Shown here: piece by piece, positions 36,370-45,524 of the stretch
Numbering within the stretch: position 1 is the stretch's first letter
Layout of the letters: every line of letters begins with the position of its first letter
From: Gammaproteobacteria bacterium
GTDB lineage: Bacteria > Pseudomonadota > Gammaproteobacteria > Steroidobacterales > Woeseiaceae
Reading direction: 5' to 3'
Assembly (NCBI GenBank): GCA_022600955.1
Contig: JAHZJK010000003.1
Location: forward strand, 1-64,000
Length of the DNA: 64,000 bases
The notes under the pieces: model-generated
Database searches by the model: none
What the model was told of the DNA's origin: nothing
The model's input: the letters and a program-made list of their open reading frames with translations, nothing else
Program-made: the position numbers and the translations under genes

Positions 36370-37187
36370 GCTGTGACTTCCTTTTGCACCGGACTGTGCA
36401 GTGGGTAGACGAACCCCAATGCGCATCCAGTATAGTGAGGTCGTGCGGCGGATTCTCTCACCATGCTGGCAAGCGTACCGTCCTGGTAAGGCAGAGTGCA
36501 GTCCGCGACACTCTCAACAGTCGGCACCACCCATTCGCCCGACACCAGCGTGACAATGAATATGATACTCAAGAGATCTGCTCGCGCTGCCCCGTGAGAC
36601 TTCAGGTGGCCAAGCACGAGCTTTCTCATTCTCAACAAAGCTCGCGATTTAACACGATCAAAATGCGCCGGCGTGACGCCAAGTTCATTAGCAATCACCG
36701 ACTTGTCCTGACCAACCAGGTAAAAGCGCCGCAGCATTTCACGGTCCCTTGCCATTGGCAGTTCTGTAATCAACTCGCGCAGGAGCTCGCCAGCCTGGTC
36801 GCTGTCGACAGCATCGATGAGGCTGGTGTTGTCCGCTGCAATGTACTCTGAAATGTCGGCAGACGGCTTCGTCTTGCGGCGTTTTTCCTTACGCCGCAAA
36901 TCGATGAGCTGATAAATACCAAGTTGCCGTATGTATCCGGCGAGTGCGCGAGGTTTGCGAATCTTGCCGTCGCGCGCATTCATGATGACTTTTTCGAGCG
37001 TATCCTGTGTGAGATCTTCGGCGAGGTCCGGGTCGCCACATTCCTTTCGCAGAATCAGATACAAGCCGCGACGATAGTGCATGACGAGCTGTTCTTCAGC
37101 GCTGCGATCACCGGAACTGATGCGCTCGACCAGCGATTCCGCCAATTGCTGCGGTTTGACGCTGTCGCTCGCGGTCTCATTGCTCAT
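36366..37187 (-). CDS. ECF-type RNA polymerase sigma factor with C-terminal extension
   Basis: A 273-residue protein. Sigma region 2 (about 28-95: EEQLVMHYRRGLYLILRK, DPDLAEDLTQDTLEKVI) and region 4 (about 140-195: REMLRRFYLVGQDKSVIANELGVTPAHFDRVKSRALLRMRKLV) are clear. A C-terminal tail of about 70 residues beyond region 4 is unusual for ECF sigma factors and includes a short hydrophobic stretch (LLSIIFIVTLVSG). Followed directly by its anti-sigma gene. Likely director of the island's shared promoter pattern. A weak possible match to that pattern lies upstream of it too (TGAGTGATG, 16 nt, CTCACTTATG). Confidence 0.9.
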   Translation of the reverse strand: MSNETASDSVKPQQLAESLVERISSGDRSAEEQLVMHYRRGLYLILRKECGDPDLAEDLTQDTLEKVIMNARDGKIRKPRALAGYIRQLGIYQLIDLRRKEKRRKTKPSADISEYIAADNTSLIDAVDSDQAGELLRELITELPMARDREMLRRFYLVGQDKSVIANELGVTPAHFDRVKSRALLRMRKLVLGHLKSHGAARADLLSIIFIVTLVSGEWVVPTVESVADCTLPYQDGTLASMVRESAARPHYTGCALGFVYPLHSPVQKEVTA

Positions 37188-37276
37188 TGGCTGCAGTCCT
37201 GCCGAAAGAAGTGGGCAAATGATACCAGAAACGTTGGCGGCAATCTGTGGGCCGCACGCACCCGTACTGACATAAG

Positions 37277-37312
37277 TGAGAGAACTTTCATCACGTCATC
37301 ACTCATGTAACG
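37277..37312 (+). promoter_or_regulatory. Candidate sigma-regulon promoter
   Basis: TGAGAGAAC (37277-37285), 16 nt, CTCATGTAAC (37302-37311), 56 nt before the membrane-protein gene at 37368. Its upstream box is identical to that facing the caspase-NlpC gene. Confidence 0.5.
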
Positions 37313-37367
37313 AAGTCAATGCGATTAGCTGGCGATCGGCTGTGAGCGCAAACAGGGAGATGCGATA

Positions 37368-38453
37368 ATGGTATTCGATATGCAATTGATCAGCTTTTGG
37401 CCATGGGCGCTTGTCGGCGCGGCGGTCATTGGATTAATAACCGGACTTGTAGTTCGTTTGGTGAACAAAGAAAGTGCCGGCGCGGTGGTTGGCGGGGTTA
37501 TCGAATCATGCCTTTATACAGCGTTAGGTTGCGCCGGCGGTTTGGCCGCGGGGCTATTTTTTTCGTGGCTGCTGCCCGCCGAATTTTTTGCGCTCGTCGC
37601 ATTTACGCTGGGAGCGTTGTGCATCATCGGTACTGTGCTGGGTTTCATACATGGCACGGCCGGGATTGGCGGAAAGATTCTAGGGCTTTTTGCCTACCTG
37701 GTTTTCGCTGCTGTGATGGTCGTTGCCGGTATTCTGATTTGGGATGCTGAACGTGGCGATGGCTACGTCGCCTGGTTCGCCGGTTTTCTTGCGTTGACGG
37801 GTGGCACCATGGGTTTGATGTTCGCTTTGTATCGGTCTGCACATTGGAGCATCGGTTGGTTACTCTCGTTTCTAAACGGCTCCTGGGGCGCACTGGGCAA
37901 TCTGCTGGGACTCTTTTTGCATATGGGGTCATGGACGTTTTTTTCAGCGACCGCCGCTTCGCCGCGAAAGGTGTTGCTTGACAGCGATCGGCTGTTTTTT
38001 CACTGCTGGCAGAATGGAATGCGCATCTTGCCAAACTATTTCTTCAGCCAGGGACCCGTAATGACCGCGTGGACTAAGAAGGGCATGTGGCACGAAGCTG
38101 TACACGTAATGCAGCATTACATCTTCGGCCCGCTAATGCCGATCAGCTACTTTGCATGGACCATCGTCATGGGTTTTTTTGGTGCAATTGTCGGGCTGAT
38201 CAAGCGCGATGGCCTGATGCACGGCGCATTCGCGTGGGGCTACCTCAACAATCCGTGGGAGGTATGGGAGTATCAGAGCAGCTGGGGGACCTCTACCTCG
38301 ACGCCGCGACGCGTCAGCTCATCCATTACGCCCGATGTTAATGCTCGCACCGCAATGGTTTTTCCTGGTGGTCTTGCCTGGACGCTGACCGTCATATACC
38401 TGCTGGCCTGGGTGAGCTTGTTTGTGCTGGCAATAGTCTTCAGCGTTGGATAG
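37368..38453 (+). CDS. Multi-pass membrane protein with HExxH motif
   Basis: A 361-residue protein with about nine hydrophobic segments. Six lie in residues 1-190. A soluble loop (about 195-255) holds GMWHEAVHVMQHYIFGPL, with HExxH and a nearby third His, and further helices follow. It resembles the shorter protein at 13132-13926 (YTDHEAGHTLN). Family not recognised; a membrane metallopeptidase is possible. Start ATG at 37368 with AGGGAG 8 nt upstream. Lies between the sigma gene (divergent) and the right island boundary. Confidence 0.8.
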   Translation: MVFDMQLISFWPWALVGAAVIGLITGLVVRLVNKESAGAVVGGVIESCLYTALGCAGGLAAGLFFSWLLPAEFFALVAFTLGALCIIGTVLGFIHGTAGIGGKILGLFAYLVFAAVMVVAGILIWDAERGDGYVAWFAGFLALTGGTMGLMFALYRSAHWSIGWLLSFLNGSWGALGNLLGLFLHMGSWTFFSATAASPRKVLLDSDRLFFHCWQNGMRILPNYFFSQGPVMTAWTKKGMWHEAVHVMQHYIFGPLMPISYFAWTIVMGFFGAIVGLIKRDGLMHGAFAWGYLNNPWEVWEYQSSWGTSTSTPRRVSSSITPDVNARTAMVFPGGLAWTLTVIYLLAWVSLFVLAIVFSVG

Positions 38454-38992
38454 TAGCCGTGACGATTCTTGTGTTTGGGCGCTGGCCCGCGCCGATAATT
38501 TTCCAAACAGGCGGCCAGAGTGCCAGATGAGATTTGGAGCTCCCATTCGGAAGCGTCGAATGGGACGTCGTACTCGCCGAAGGGTCTCATGTAAGATCGT
38601 GAGCACCTTTATTTTCTGAGTCTCGTATTAGACTACTGATTCTGAATCCGCTGATTGGCACGGACCCTGGGGTTCGTGATCAATCCCCTTGGGGACGCCA
38701 TTGTACTTGCATAACTATTGGTAATGTAAGGGAAATTCGGCTTCGATGAATCACGGTTACACACTATTCAACTCACGCGATGCTGCCAATTTGTAGTGTC
38801 CGAAATGGCGCCGTAGAGACAATCCACATAGTTACCAAGGCAGCACCTCGCGGTTGGCCGTTCCAGCCTGATCCGCGCACGATAGTCACTTCTCGCCTGA
38901 TACACTTTCGATAACTTGGACACTACACGGGTCGATAGCTCGCCGCCCTTTGTAACAATCCAATGCGTGAACTGGGATAAGGGAGTTGGCCG
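38454..38992. other. Gene-free stretch containing the right att-like site
   Basis: No convincing gene lies here. The tRNA-Glu 3' end copy is at 38669-38701. The remainder carries no repeat or RNA structure that I can support. Confidence 0.5.
38669..38701 (+). repeat. Copy of tRNA-Glu 3' end (attR-like), interrupted
   Basis: AATCCCCTTGGGGACGCCAT (38682-38701) is identical to tRNA positions 70-89. GGGGTTCG (38669-38676) matches 62-69 but is separated by 5 extra bases TGATC. No acceptor 5' half or anticodon arm is present, so it is not a functional tRNA. Confidence 0.75.
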
Positions 38993-40762
38993 TTGAAGAA
39001 TGCTGTCGTCATTGGGACTCTCGTAGCGATTATTTATGCCGCACCTGTCGTTCGTGCTTGCGAAACATTGGAATCGTGTATTGACCTGTATCCGGCGATA
39101 GCGGCAGAAGGTCGAGGTATCGGGAAGACGGAAGGCGATCTGGCTCGAAAAGTTCAGAGCTATGGCCCCGATGCCATTCCATACCTGATAGGTCTCCTTG
39201 AGCACGAGAGTCCAGATGTACGGCAGCTAGCCGGGTACACGATACGAAGCGTCGATGGCCTTGGTCCTGAGCACCTTGATCCGTTGATAAAGGCGAGGGA
39301 AAACGGGGACGGATGGATACCGCTAGCGATTGCCCGGATCGGTACGCAGGAGGCGATCGAGTTCCTGGCGAATGACCTCCGAGAGCGACCTCAAACACAT
39401 ACACAGGTAACTAATGCTTTCGACATTCTTGGCGAAAAGGGCGCGCCGTTAATTGCAGAACTGTTTGCTTGCATAGAGGACTGCAACGAGAGAGTTTTCG
39501 ATGTGGCGTCTTTCGTGCTGGCCGAATTAGGTGAGGATGCAGTTGGCGTAATCCCAAGGTTGTTGGCCATAGCCGAAGACGATCAGTTCATGCCCGCCAG
39601 CAGGCAGCACGCCATAGTTGGCATCGGTCAAATAGGACCCAGCGGCGAGCCGTATGTTCCGGAGTTGCTGGCTCTGCGGGAGAGGGTGTCATTCCTTGCA
39701 TCAGCAGTTGACTACGCTTTGCTTCAGGTTGGCTCTTCCGAAGCTGTGTCTTCATTGTTGCAGGCACTTCCAAACGATGCGGAATATGTGTTGGCGGACA
39801 TCGGCAGGCTTGGAAGAAACGGCTACGAGGCAGGTCCGGCCGTGCTCGCCTATCTCAATGACCCAAATTGGGATATTCGGATGGCTGCGGCTGTTACGTT
39901 AGGGCACATCGGATACACACCCGCATCATCCGCCCTCGCAAACGCTTTGACTGACGTGGACGACTGGAAACTTGTTTATGCCGCGAGCCTTTCCCTGGCC
40001 CGGTTGGATGCGGATGAATTCCTTGAATCCTTGGAACTCGCCAAAGCCACGCATTGGTATCCGCCAGTACGCGATATTGCTGCTTCCGCGATTAGGCACA
40101 TCGAATCCGGTAAGGCGATTGATGAAGAGGGGTGGTGGCAGATCAGTACAGTTGCAAATGCTCCAGAGACCTGCGAAGCGGTGAGCTATGAGGCCGTCGA
40201 CGAGCCGAAAGGCACGAAGTTGTATGCAACAAGTGATAGAGAGGAACTGGAAAATCTGTCATACCAGACCGCGATCTACTCGTATGATGCGCCAGAAGGG
40301 ACGGAGCCGAATGAAAACGGGAAAATTGAAGTCACGAATGAAAACATGGTTGAGCATGTAGAGTATGTTCAGCAGGTCCCCGAACTTGCTTTACGAGTCC
40401 CTAGTGGGTGGTTCGTCGGCGCAGACAGAGGTGAGTGGGGTGGTGAACTTGTTTACATCCCGACAAGAGGCGAAAACGTTGTCCTGTCCGAGGGAAACAT
40501 TGAAGATATATTTCCACTCGGTGATCAACTTGTTGCGACTTCCGGGCTGGCCCATTTGTTCAGTAATCAGGGAGTATTGTTGCGCATCAATGAAGCTGGT
40601 CGCAGTAAGTATTTGGTAACCCCGTGGAAACGCCTTCCCGCTGCCCCGATTTCATCATGGCTCATTGAGGGAGGTGAGCTACTGGTTAACACAAACAGCG
40701 GTGGAAGCATCATAGTCAATGGCGACGGTATTATTCGCATGGCGGAATGTGTCGCGGAGTAG
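38993..40762 (+). CDS. Exported HEAT-repeat protein
   Basis: A 589-residue protein. Start TTG with AAGGGAG upstream. Signal peptide (to about residue 22, VVRA). HEAT/PBS-lyase-type helical repeats fill about 40-375 (for example AIPYLIGLLEHESPDVRQLAGYTI and NDPNWDIRMAAAVTLGHIG). A C-terminal beta-rich part (about 385-589) follows. Likely a periplasmic scaffold. It sits between the att-like copy and the duplicated tRNA terminator, so it could be part of a second inserted segment. Confidence 0.8.
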   Translation: MKNAVVIGTLVAIIYAAPVVRACETLESCIDLYPAIAAEGRGIGKTEGDLARKVQSYGPDAIPYLIGLLEHESPDVRQLAGYTIRSVDGLGPEHLDPLIKARENGDGWIPLAIARIGTQEAIEFLANDLRERPQTHTQVTNAFDILGEKGAPLIAELFACIEDCNERVFDVASFVLAELGEDAVGVIPRLLAIAEDDQFMPASRQHAIVGIGQIGPSGEPYVPELLALRERVSFLASAVDYALLQVGSSEAVSSLLQALPNDAEYVLADIGRLGRNGYEAGPAVLAYLNDPNWDIRMAAAVTLGHIGYTPASSALANALTDVDDWKLVYAASLSLARLDADEFLESLELAKATHWYPPVRDIAASAIRHIESGKAIDEEGWWQISTVANAPETCEAVSYEAVDEPKGTKLYATSDREELENLSYQTAIYSYDAPEGTEPNENGKIEVTNENMVEHVEYVQQVPELALRVPSGWFVGADRGEWGGELVYIPTRGENVVLSEGNIEDIFPLGDQLVATSGLAHLFSNQGVLLRINEAGRSKYLVTPWKRLPAAPISSWLIEGGELLVNTNSGGSIIVNGDGIIRMAECVAE

Positions 40763-40815
40763 TCATTCACGTTCGGTTACACAGATATCAACATTGCCAT
40801 GGTTCCGAAGCTCTA

Positions 40816-40847
40816 ATGAAAAGACCCGCCTCGTGCGGGTCTTTTTT
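40816..40847. terminator. Terminator, near-copy of the tRNA-Glu terminator
   Basis: Stem AAAGACCCGC / GCGGGTCTTT with loop CTCGT and seven T residues. It differs from 97-126 by one base in the loop, and the flanking AATGA is also shared. It lies between the convergent genes ending at 40762 and 40865. Confidence 0.88.
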
Positions 40848-40864
40848 TGGTTGCTGCCGGACGC

Positions 40865-41380
40865 TTAGTCGTCTGACTTGTCGATTGAATGGAATCCGGC
40901 TCCACGCCAGTAAAACGTCGCGAACTGGTTTGGGTCTTTGCTACGGGTCGAGACGATATTTATCGCCGGGCGCTCAAGTACGAGGTCTCCCATAGGGATT
41001 TTCATCAGCCCTGGACGTTGTAACGCAAGTCCTGCAACGGTCTGCGATTTCTGATCGAGCTGACCGACGTGGGTGTAGACGGCGTGTGTCATATTGGATG
41101 AGTCTGCTTGAGAATAGACAATGACCAGGTCGATATTCCAGTGATTTCGGCGTGATGTAGGCCCGACATATTCGTACAGAGCGGCATAGTCATCGACGCC
41201 GTCGTCGTTGAAATCGGCGCTAATAGCGCAAGGTGCCGCGTCGCTACAACCGCGCGCTTCCACGTACGGCAAATCGAGTTTTTTGAAGTAGGATTGGAAG
41301 TGCTCGAGTTTGTCGTCGTCAGCGGCGACCGCAACACCAGCAGCCCCTAAAAGCCCAAGAAACAATGGGATGCGTAACAT
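40865..41380 (-). CDS. Exported hypothetical protein with EF/VCBS-like Asp loop
   Basis: A 171-residue protein with a signal peptide (about 1-20, VAVAA); the ATG has GAGGAGG upstream. It contains ISADFNDDGVDDYAALYEYVG (about 52-72), an FG-GAP/EF-hand-like calcium loop, then beta strands and a C-terminal RSKDPNQFATFYWRGAGF. Similar small secreted proteins are common in Proteobacteria. Function unknown. Confidence 0.75.
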   Translation of the reverse strand: MLRIPLFLGLLGAAGVAVAADDDKLEHFQSYFKKLDLPYVEARGCSDAAPCAISADFNDDGVDDYAALYEYVGPTSRRNHWNIDLVIVYSQADSSNMTHAVYTHVGQLDQKSQTVAGLALQRPGLMKIPMGDLVLERPAINIVSTRSKDPNQFATFYWRGAGFHSIDKSDD

Positions 41381-41552
41381 GTTTCCTCCTCGACGTGCAT
41401 CAATGAGACGTGCTCCAATAGACTTATCATACTCCAATTTCAAACCTCGATACCAATCCCAGCACTTGCCACGGTGTCGGATGCGGAGTTACTCTGTTCG
41501 ACTGCATAGTGACCGATTTCGCAAGTTGCTGATATTACGAGGAGCCTGTCGC

Positions 41553-44051
41553 ATGGATTCCTGTCGTACCTTGAATGCCCGATTCGCTAATCCGTTGGCT
41601 GTCCTGCCTTTCTTGCTGTTTTCGCATACCGCTGATGCCGAAACGTTTTCCATTGTTGTACTGCCCGACACACAGTTCTACACGCAGGACAATCCGGATA
41701 TTTTTGATACGCAGACAGCGTGGATTCGTACTAACCAGGCGGCGGAGAACATCATTTACGTCGCCCACCTCGGCGACATAGTCGATTCGGCGGGTTGTAA
41801 CTCTACTGCTACAGAGTGGGCTAATGCCGACGGTTCCATGGATGTTCTTGATGGCGCAGCCACAACGGCCGACGATATTCCCTACGGCGTGCTACCCGGT
41901 AACCACGACTTCGACCCGTTACCGGCAAGCACTCTCTGCTCTACGGCGCGTGATCAATACGACGCGACGTTTGGCCCTTCACGTTATCCACCGGCTGGTA
42001 CTCTTTGGTACGGTGGGTCGCAGGATAGCGCCAATACTCACAACAACTACACGATGTTCAGTTCGCCGGAAGGGGTCGATTTCATAGCGATTAATCTTGC
42101 GTATTCGGATCAGGTCGGCGCCACTGAGGTCGACATTCTGGATTGGGCCGATGACCTATTGAAGACCAACCCGAATCGTATTGGCATCGTTACCTCCCAT
42201 TTTATCATGTCGGATGCGAGAACCGGTGGCCCCGGCTGCGAGTTAGACGACGACCTGGGAACCTATGGCAGCGCGATATGGGATGAACTTAAAGATAACC
42301 CCAACCTGTCTTTGCTTCTGAGCGGCCATTGCCGAGGCGAGAAGTGGGTTACCTTTGAAGGTGGCGGTGTCGAACGACCGGGTTGTCTTGGCGACGTTCA
42401 CGGGCTGATGTCTAACTATCAGGCCTATGAAAGCAGCGAAAGCGGCTACATGCGCATCATGCGATTCGACACCGATACTCGTGAGATTTCGGTTGATACG
42501 TTTACCAACGAGGCTGGCCTTCCGGCGTCGTCGCCGGGCACCGCCGCGTCCATGGATACAACGTCCGTATCCAGCTTTACATTCGATTACGACACAACGG
42601 TCTCAAGCTGCAGTGACGTAGCGCTTGCAATGGATCGCAGCGGCTCGATGAATGGCGCGTCCGCGGTTGCCGGAACCAAACTTGATGCACTCAAGAATGC
42701 GGCTGACCTGTTCGTCGATCAGATTTCGTTTGACGAACGGCATCGTCTGGCGATGGTTCAATTTAATGGTGCACTGGTGCCGTTCGCCGTGCCGGAAGTA
42801 CCGTTTGTGACGCTTGATGGCTCGAACGTCGGTGACGCGCATACAGTGATCAGTAGCATTGACGGCGGTGGCAGCACCAATATTCTGGATGGCCTTCAGG
42901 GTGGTGTTGACAAACTGGACGTCGTGTCTCCGAATGAACGCAGCGTCGTGGTTTTGTTTACTGATGGCAAGCACAACACGCCTTCGGTACTCAGTGACGC
43001 GGCGCTGGAAACCGAGTTGAACACGAGGATCAATTCAGTTGATCCGGATATGGAGCTCTACAGCCTCGGATTCGGTACGAGTATTAGTGACGTTGCGCTT
43101 AGCGGTGCCGCGAATAGCAACAGCGGATGGCACGTGAATGAAGTCGATCCGATCGTCGTTGCCAAATCGTTTTCATTGGTGGCGGCAAGGGTGATGGAAG
43201 ACGCGGTATTATCTGACCCGCTGTACTTGATCAAGCCCGGCGACACGCAGACGCACCGATTCGGTGTTTCGAAAGCTGACAAGAATCTCACCATCGTGAC
43301 GCATTGGGACGACCCCTCATCGAACCGCGTCAGTGTGAAGGTTGAGCCGCCGGCAGGCGCCGCGTGCGCAATTGACGCCACCACGTCGGTTTCTGGAGTA
43401 AAGCAGGCGAGCGGCAAGACCTATCGGTTGCTAAGAGTGGATCTTCCCTACGACTGCGACGGCTCGTACGTGCGTGAGGGTGAGTGGCAGGTGCACATGA
43501 CGGCCAATAATGAACCGCGCAAACCTGAGCGTGTTGACGTGCTGGCCTACGCGGCGTCGGATATCGGACTGCAGGCGAAAGTTGAGCTTTCAGGCGATCA
43601 GATCAATATCGTCGCGTTGCTAGACGGTGCTGTGATCAAAGATGCCACTTTCACGGCCTACGTTATGCCGCCATTTGCCGAGCGCGGCGACAGCACGCGG
43701 CTCGATGAGCTGGGATCCAGCTCCGATGGTGCGACATCGATCCCACGACTTGAGTTGATCAACCGCGAAGCTGTGGCTATTCCTTTGGAAGTCGGTGCAC
43801 GGTCCGTAGATTCTATTGCAGCAAAGGGACAGTTCGACCCTGATAAGAAGGGGGTCTACCAGGTGCGCGTAGTGGCGGAGCTGGTTGACGCCTCTGGTCA
43901 GGTGGTGACCCGGGAAGCGATCGCCTCACTCCATAACCCAACGGCGAAATCTTCGTTTGCAGACAAGTGGATTTGGCTCGTCGCATTACTGGCGTTGCTC
44001 TTGATCGTGATCTGGGTCTGGCGCAGCGGCAAGTCGAGATACACTTCTTAG
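41553..44051 (+). CDS. Metallophosphoesterase-VWA membrane-anchored protein
   Basis: An 832-residue protein. The ATG with GAGGAG 9 nt upstream begins the signal peptide (to about residue 29). The calcineurin-like phosphoesterase domain (about 32-320) has LPDTQFY, LGDIVD, PGNHDFD and SGHCRG, the metal-binding set. The VWA domain (about 350-550) has DRSGSM and VLFTDGKHN. Beta domains follow, then a C-terminal transmembrane helix with a basic tail (WIWLVALLALLLIVIWVWRSGKSR). The architecture and VWA/anchor region resemble the subtilase-VWA protein at 4982-8533, with a different enzyme at the front. Substrate unknown. Confidence 0.88.
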   Translation: MDSCRTLNARFANPLAVLPFLLFSHTADAETFSIVVLPDTQFYTQDNPDIFDTQTAWIRTNQAAENIIYVAHLGDIVDSAGCNSTATEWANADGSMDVLDGAATTADDIPYGVLPGNHDFDPLPASTLCSTARDQYDATFGPSRYPPAGTLWYGGSQDSANTHNNYTMFSSPEGVDFIAINLAYSDQVGATEVDILDWADDLLKTNPNRIGIVTSHFIMSDARTGGPGCELDDDLGTYGSAIWDELKDNPNLSLLLSGHCRGEKWVTFEGGGVERPGCLGDVHGLMSNYQAYESSESGYMRIMRFDTDTREISVDTFTNEAGLPASSPGTAASMDTTSVSSFTFDYDTTVSSCSDVALAMDRSGSMNGASAVAGTKLDALKNAADLFVDQISFDERHRLAMVQFNGALVPFAVPEVPFVTLDGSNVGDAHTVISSIDGGGSTNILDGLQGGVDKLDVVSPNERSVVVLFTDGKHNTPSVLSDAALETELNTRINSVDPDMELYSLGFGTSISDVALSGAANSNSGWHVNEVDPIVVAKSFSLVAARVMEDAVLSDPLYLIKPGDTQTHRFGVSKADKNLTIVTHWDDPSSNRVSVKVEPPAGAACAIDATTSVSGVKQASGKTYRLLRVDLPYDCDGSYVREGEWQVHMTANNEPRKPERVDVLAYAASDIGLQAKVELSGDQINIVALLDGAVIKDATFTAYVMPPFAERGDSTRLDELGSSSDGATSIPRLELINREAVAIPLEVGARSVDSIAAKGQFDPDKKGVYQVRVVAELVDASGQVVTREAIASLHNPTAKSSFADKWIWLVALLALLLIVIWVWRSGKSRYTS

Positions 44052-44102
44052 AGAAGTTGTGGACGAGCAGCCCTGGGCAACGTCATTAGCCTTCTGTCTG
44101 CG

Positions 44103-45302
44103 TCACTCCAGTGACGCAATGAAATCAATTGCATAATCGATGTCGCTGTAGCGAAGTTCATAGCAGCGAATACCTTTTATCCAGCTGATTAACCGGTAAA
44201 GCAATTCCCTGTCTAGTTGCGACGCAACGTCGTAGCCTGACTGCGTCAGGCCAACCAGTGCTTCGGCTGACGTTAAAGGTCGTATCTCTCCTGGACAGTC
44301 CGGGTCATACGTTGGCATGACCAGGTAGCGCGCACTCAATCGCTCGTGCTGGCTGGCGAAATCTGATCGCGGTGTTGGCTGAATATATCGAATAGATTTG
44401 CCGTCCGCGCGCTCATGCGTGACGAGATCTGCGACTGCAGGCGTTCGTTTAGCCGCGATGTCCCATGATCCGGATTTAAGACCAATGCAAAAACTGGCAG
44501 GCACGACTTTCAGGTCCGGACCTGCCAGCATGACCAGATCGTCGCTGCAAAACCCAAAGCCCTCGGCCAGCAATGCTGCGGATAATGTCGATTTGCCCGA
44601 GCCGGATTTCGCCGGAAGAATGATGCAATGGTCTTGCTGCGTTACAGCTGCCGCGTGGATAGCAATGTCCATTTTGGAATGTTGATAAACCAAAAGTAGT
44701 GTTTGCGCGTGTAGCATTGGTGCCAATTGAGTTTCGCGCTGGCAATATGCCAGGTATTCGCCGTCACAGAAAAGTACCCACTGACCTGTGTGGTGTTCAA
44801 CCGATAGTGCAAAATCTGGTTGGTTTCGACTGTCAACTTTGAGGTGACCAAATACTCTATCCGCTGCCAGCCGCGCTTCTCCGGATGATACTGAAACGTC
44901 AAATTGAACGTCACCGACGCGAAAGCGCCCGGCGAGCGCCAGGTGGTCCATTGTCGTTGCGGTCACGGTAATTGGACTTAATCCCGCTGGTTGTTCAGCA
45001 GAATAGATTTCTTCAGGCTCGGTGGTAGTAAAGGCCTTCGTTTCTTGGTCAGGCATGGACACTATCCCCATGCAATTCCATTGCATGAGCGTTTCGTCAA
45101 TATCGGCCTCAATCGCCGACGCCGAGGCGCCACTCTGGCGTGCAATCATTGCCGCGATATCAGAGGGTGTCGCCCCGGAGGAAATACCGTACCAAAGTGC
45201 GGTTGCGACCGGGTTGAGCAATATCAATTGTCCGCTGTCTTCGTTCAGCAGGACGGTCTCATCGTCAATATCTACGTCAAAAACGGATGGATTCTTAAGC
45301 AC
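44103..45302 (-). CDS. PqqD-domain / HPr-kinase-like fusion protein
   Basis: A 399-residue protein. The N-terminal PqqD-like part (about 1-85: VLLNEDSGQLILLNPVATALWYGI) is the type of domain that binds leader peptides in peptide-modification systems. The C-terminal part (about 110-399) is HPr-kinase-like, with Walker A AKSGSGKSTL and CSDDLVML. Such proteins occur with peptide or polysaccharide clusters. It is divergent from the small Tat-like protein at 45525 and the nucleotidyltransferase at 45868. A small hairpin at 44100-44117 overlaps its end. Confidence 0.85.
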   Translation of the reverse strand: MLKNPSVFDVDIDDETVLLNEDSGQLILLNPVATALWYGISSGATPSDIAAMIARQSGASASAIEADIDETLMQWNCMGIVSMPDQETKAFTTTEPEEIYSAEQPAGLSPITVTATTMDHLALAGRFRVGDVQFDVSVSSGEARLAADRVFGHLKVDSRNQPDFALSVEHHTGQWVLFCDGEYLAYCQRETQLAPMLHAQTLLLVYQHSKMDIAIHAAAVTQQDHCIILPAKSGSGKSTLSAALLAEGFGFCSDDLVMLAGPDLKVVPASFCIGLKSGSWDIAAKRTPAVADLVTHERADGKSIRYIQPTPRSDFASQHERLSARYLVMPTYDPDCPGEIRPLTSAEALVGLTQSGYDVASQLDRELLYRLISWIKGIRCYELRYSDIDYAIDFIASLE

Positions 45303-45524
45303 TTGTCGAAATGTCCGGTTTGCGGCGTGATGGAGTCGAGAGACAGCTCAGGTTGTTACTGGTAAAAAGACCGCATCAGTTCAGTTGCGCCGATAATACC
45401 GCTTAACTTAATGATTGTCGCAAACGGAAAGTGTATAAAAAACCGGCAGTTGAATCCGCCGACAGAAGATGTTGAAATTCAGCTACTCACTCAGCAACTT
45501 CAGCTATGATCAGGAGATCAGAAA

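Larger units (their letters stand above)
70..38701. mobile_element. Putative genomic island between tRNA-Glu and a copy of its 3' end
   Basis: A perfect 20-bp direct repeat (70-89 and 38682-38701) flanks a 38.6-kb block that carries the contractile injection system, caspase-like and CHAT proteases and an ECF sigma factor. At the right copy GGGGTTCG is also kept, but is split from the rest of the T arm by 5 extra bases (TGATC). This layout is what site-specific integration into a tRNA 3' end leaves. No integrase, excisionase or transposase is present, so the element would be immobile or the boundary coincidental. Functional unity is supported independently by a shared promoter-like motif. Confidence 0.5.

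Noticed and set aside
38669..38701. A second tRNA-Glu gene
   Set aside because: Only the 3' T-arm/acceptor part is present and it is broken by five extra bases.
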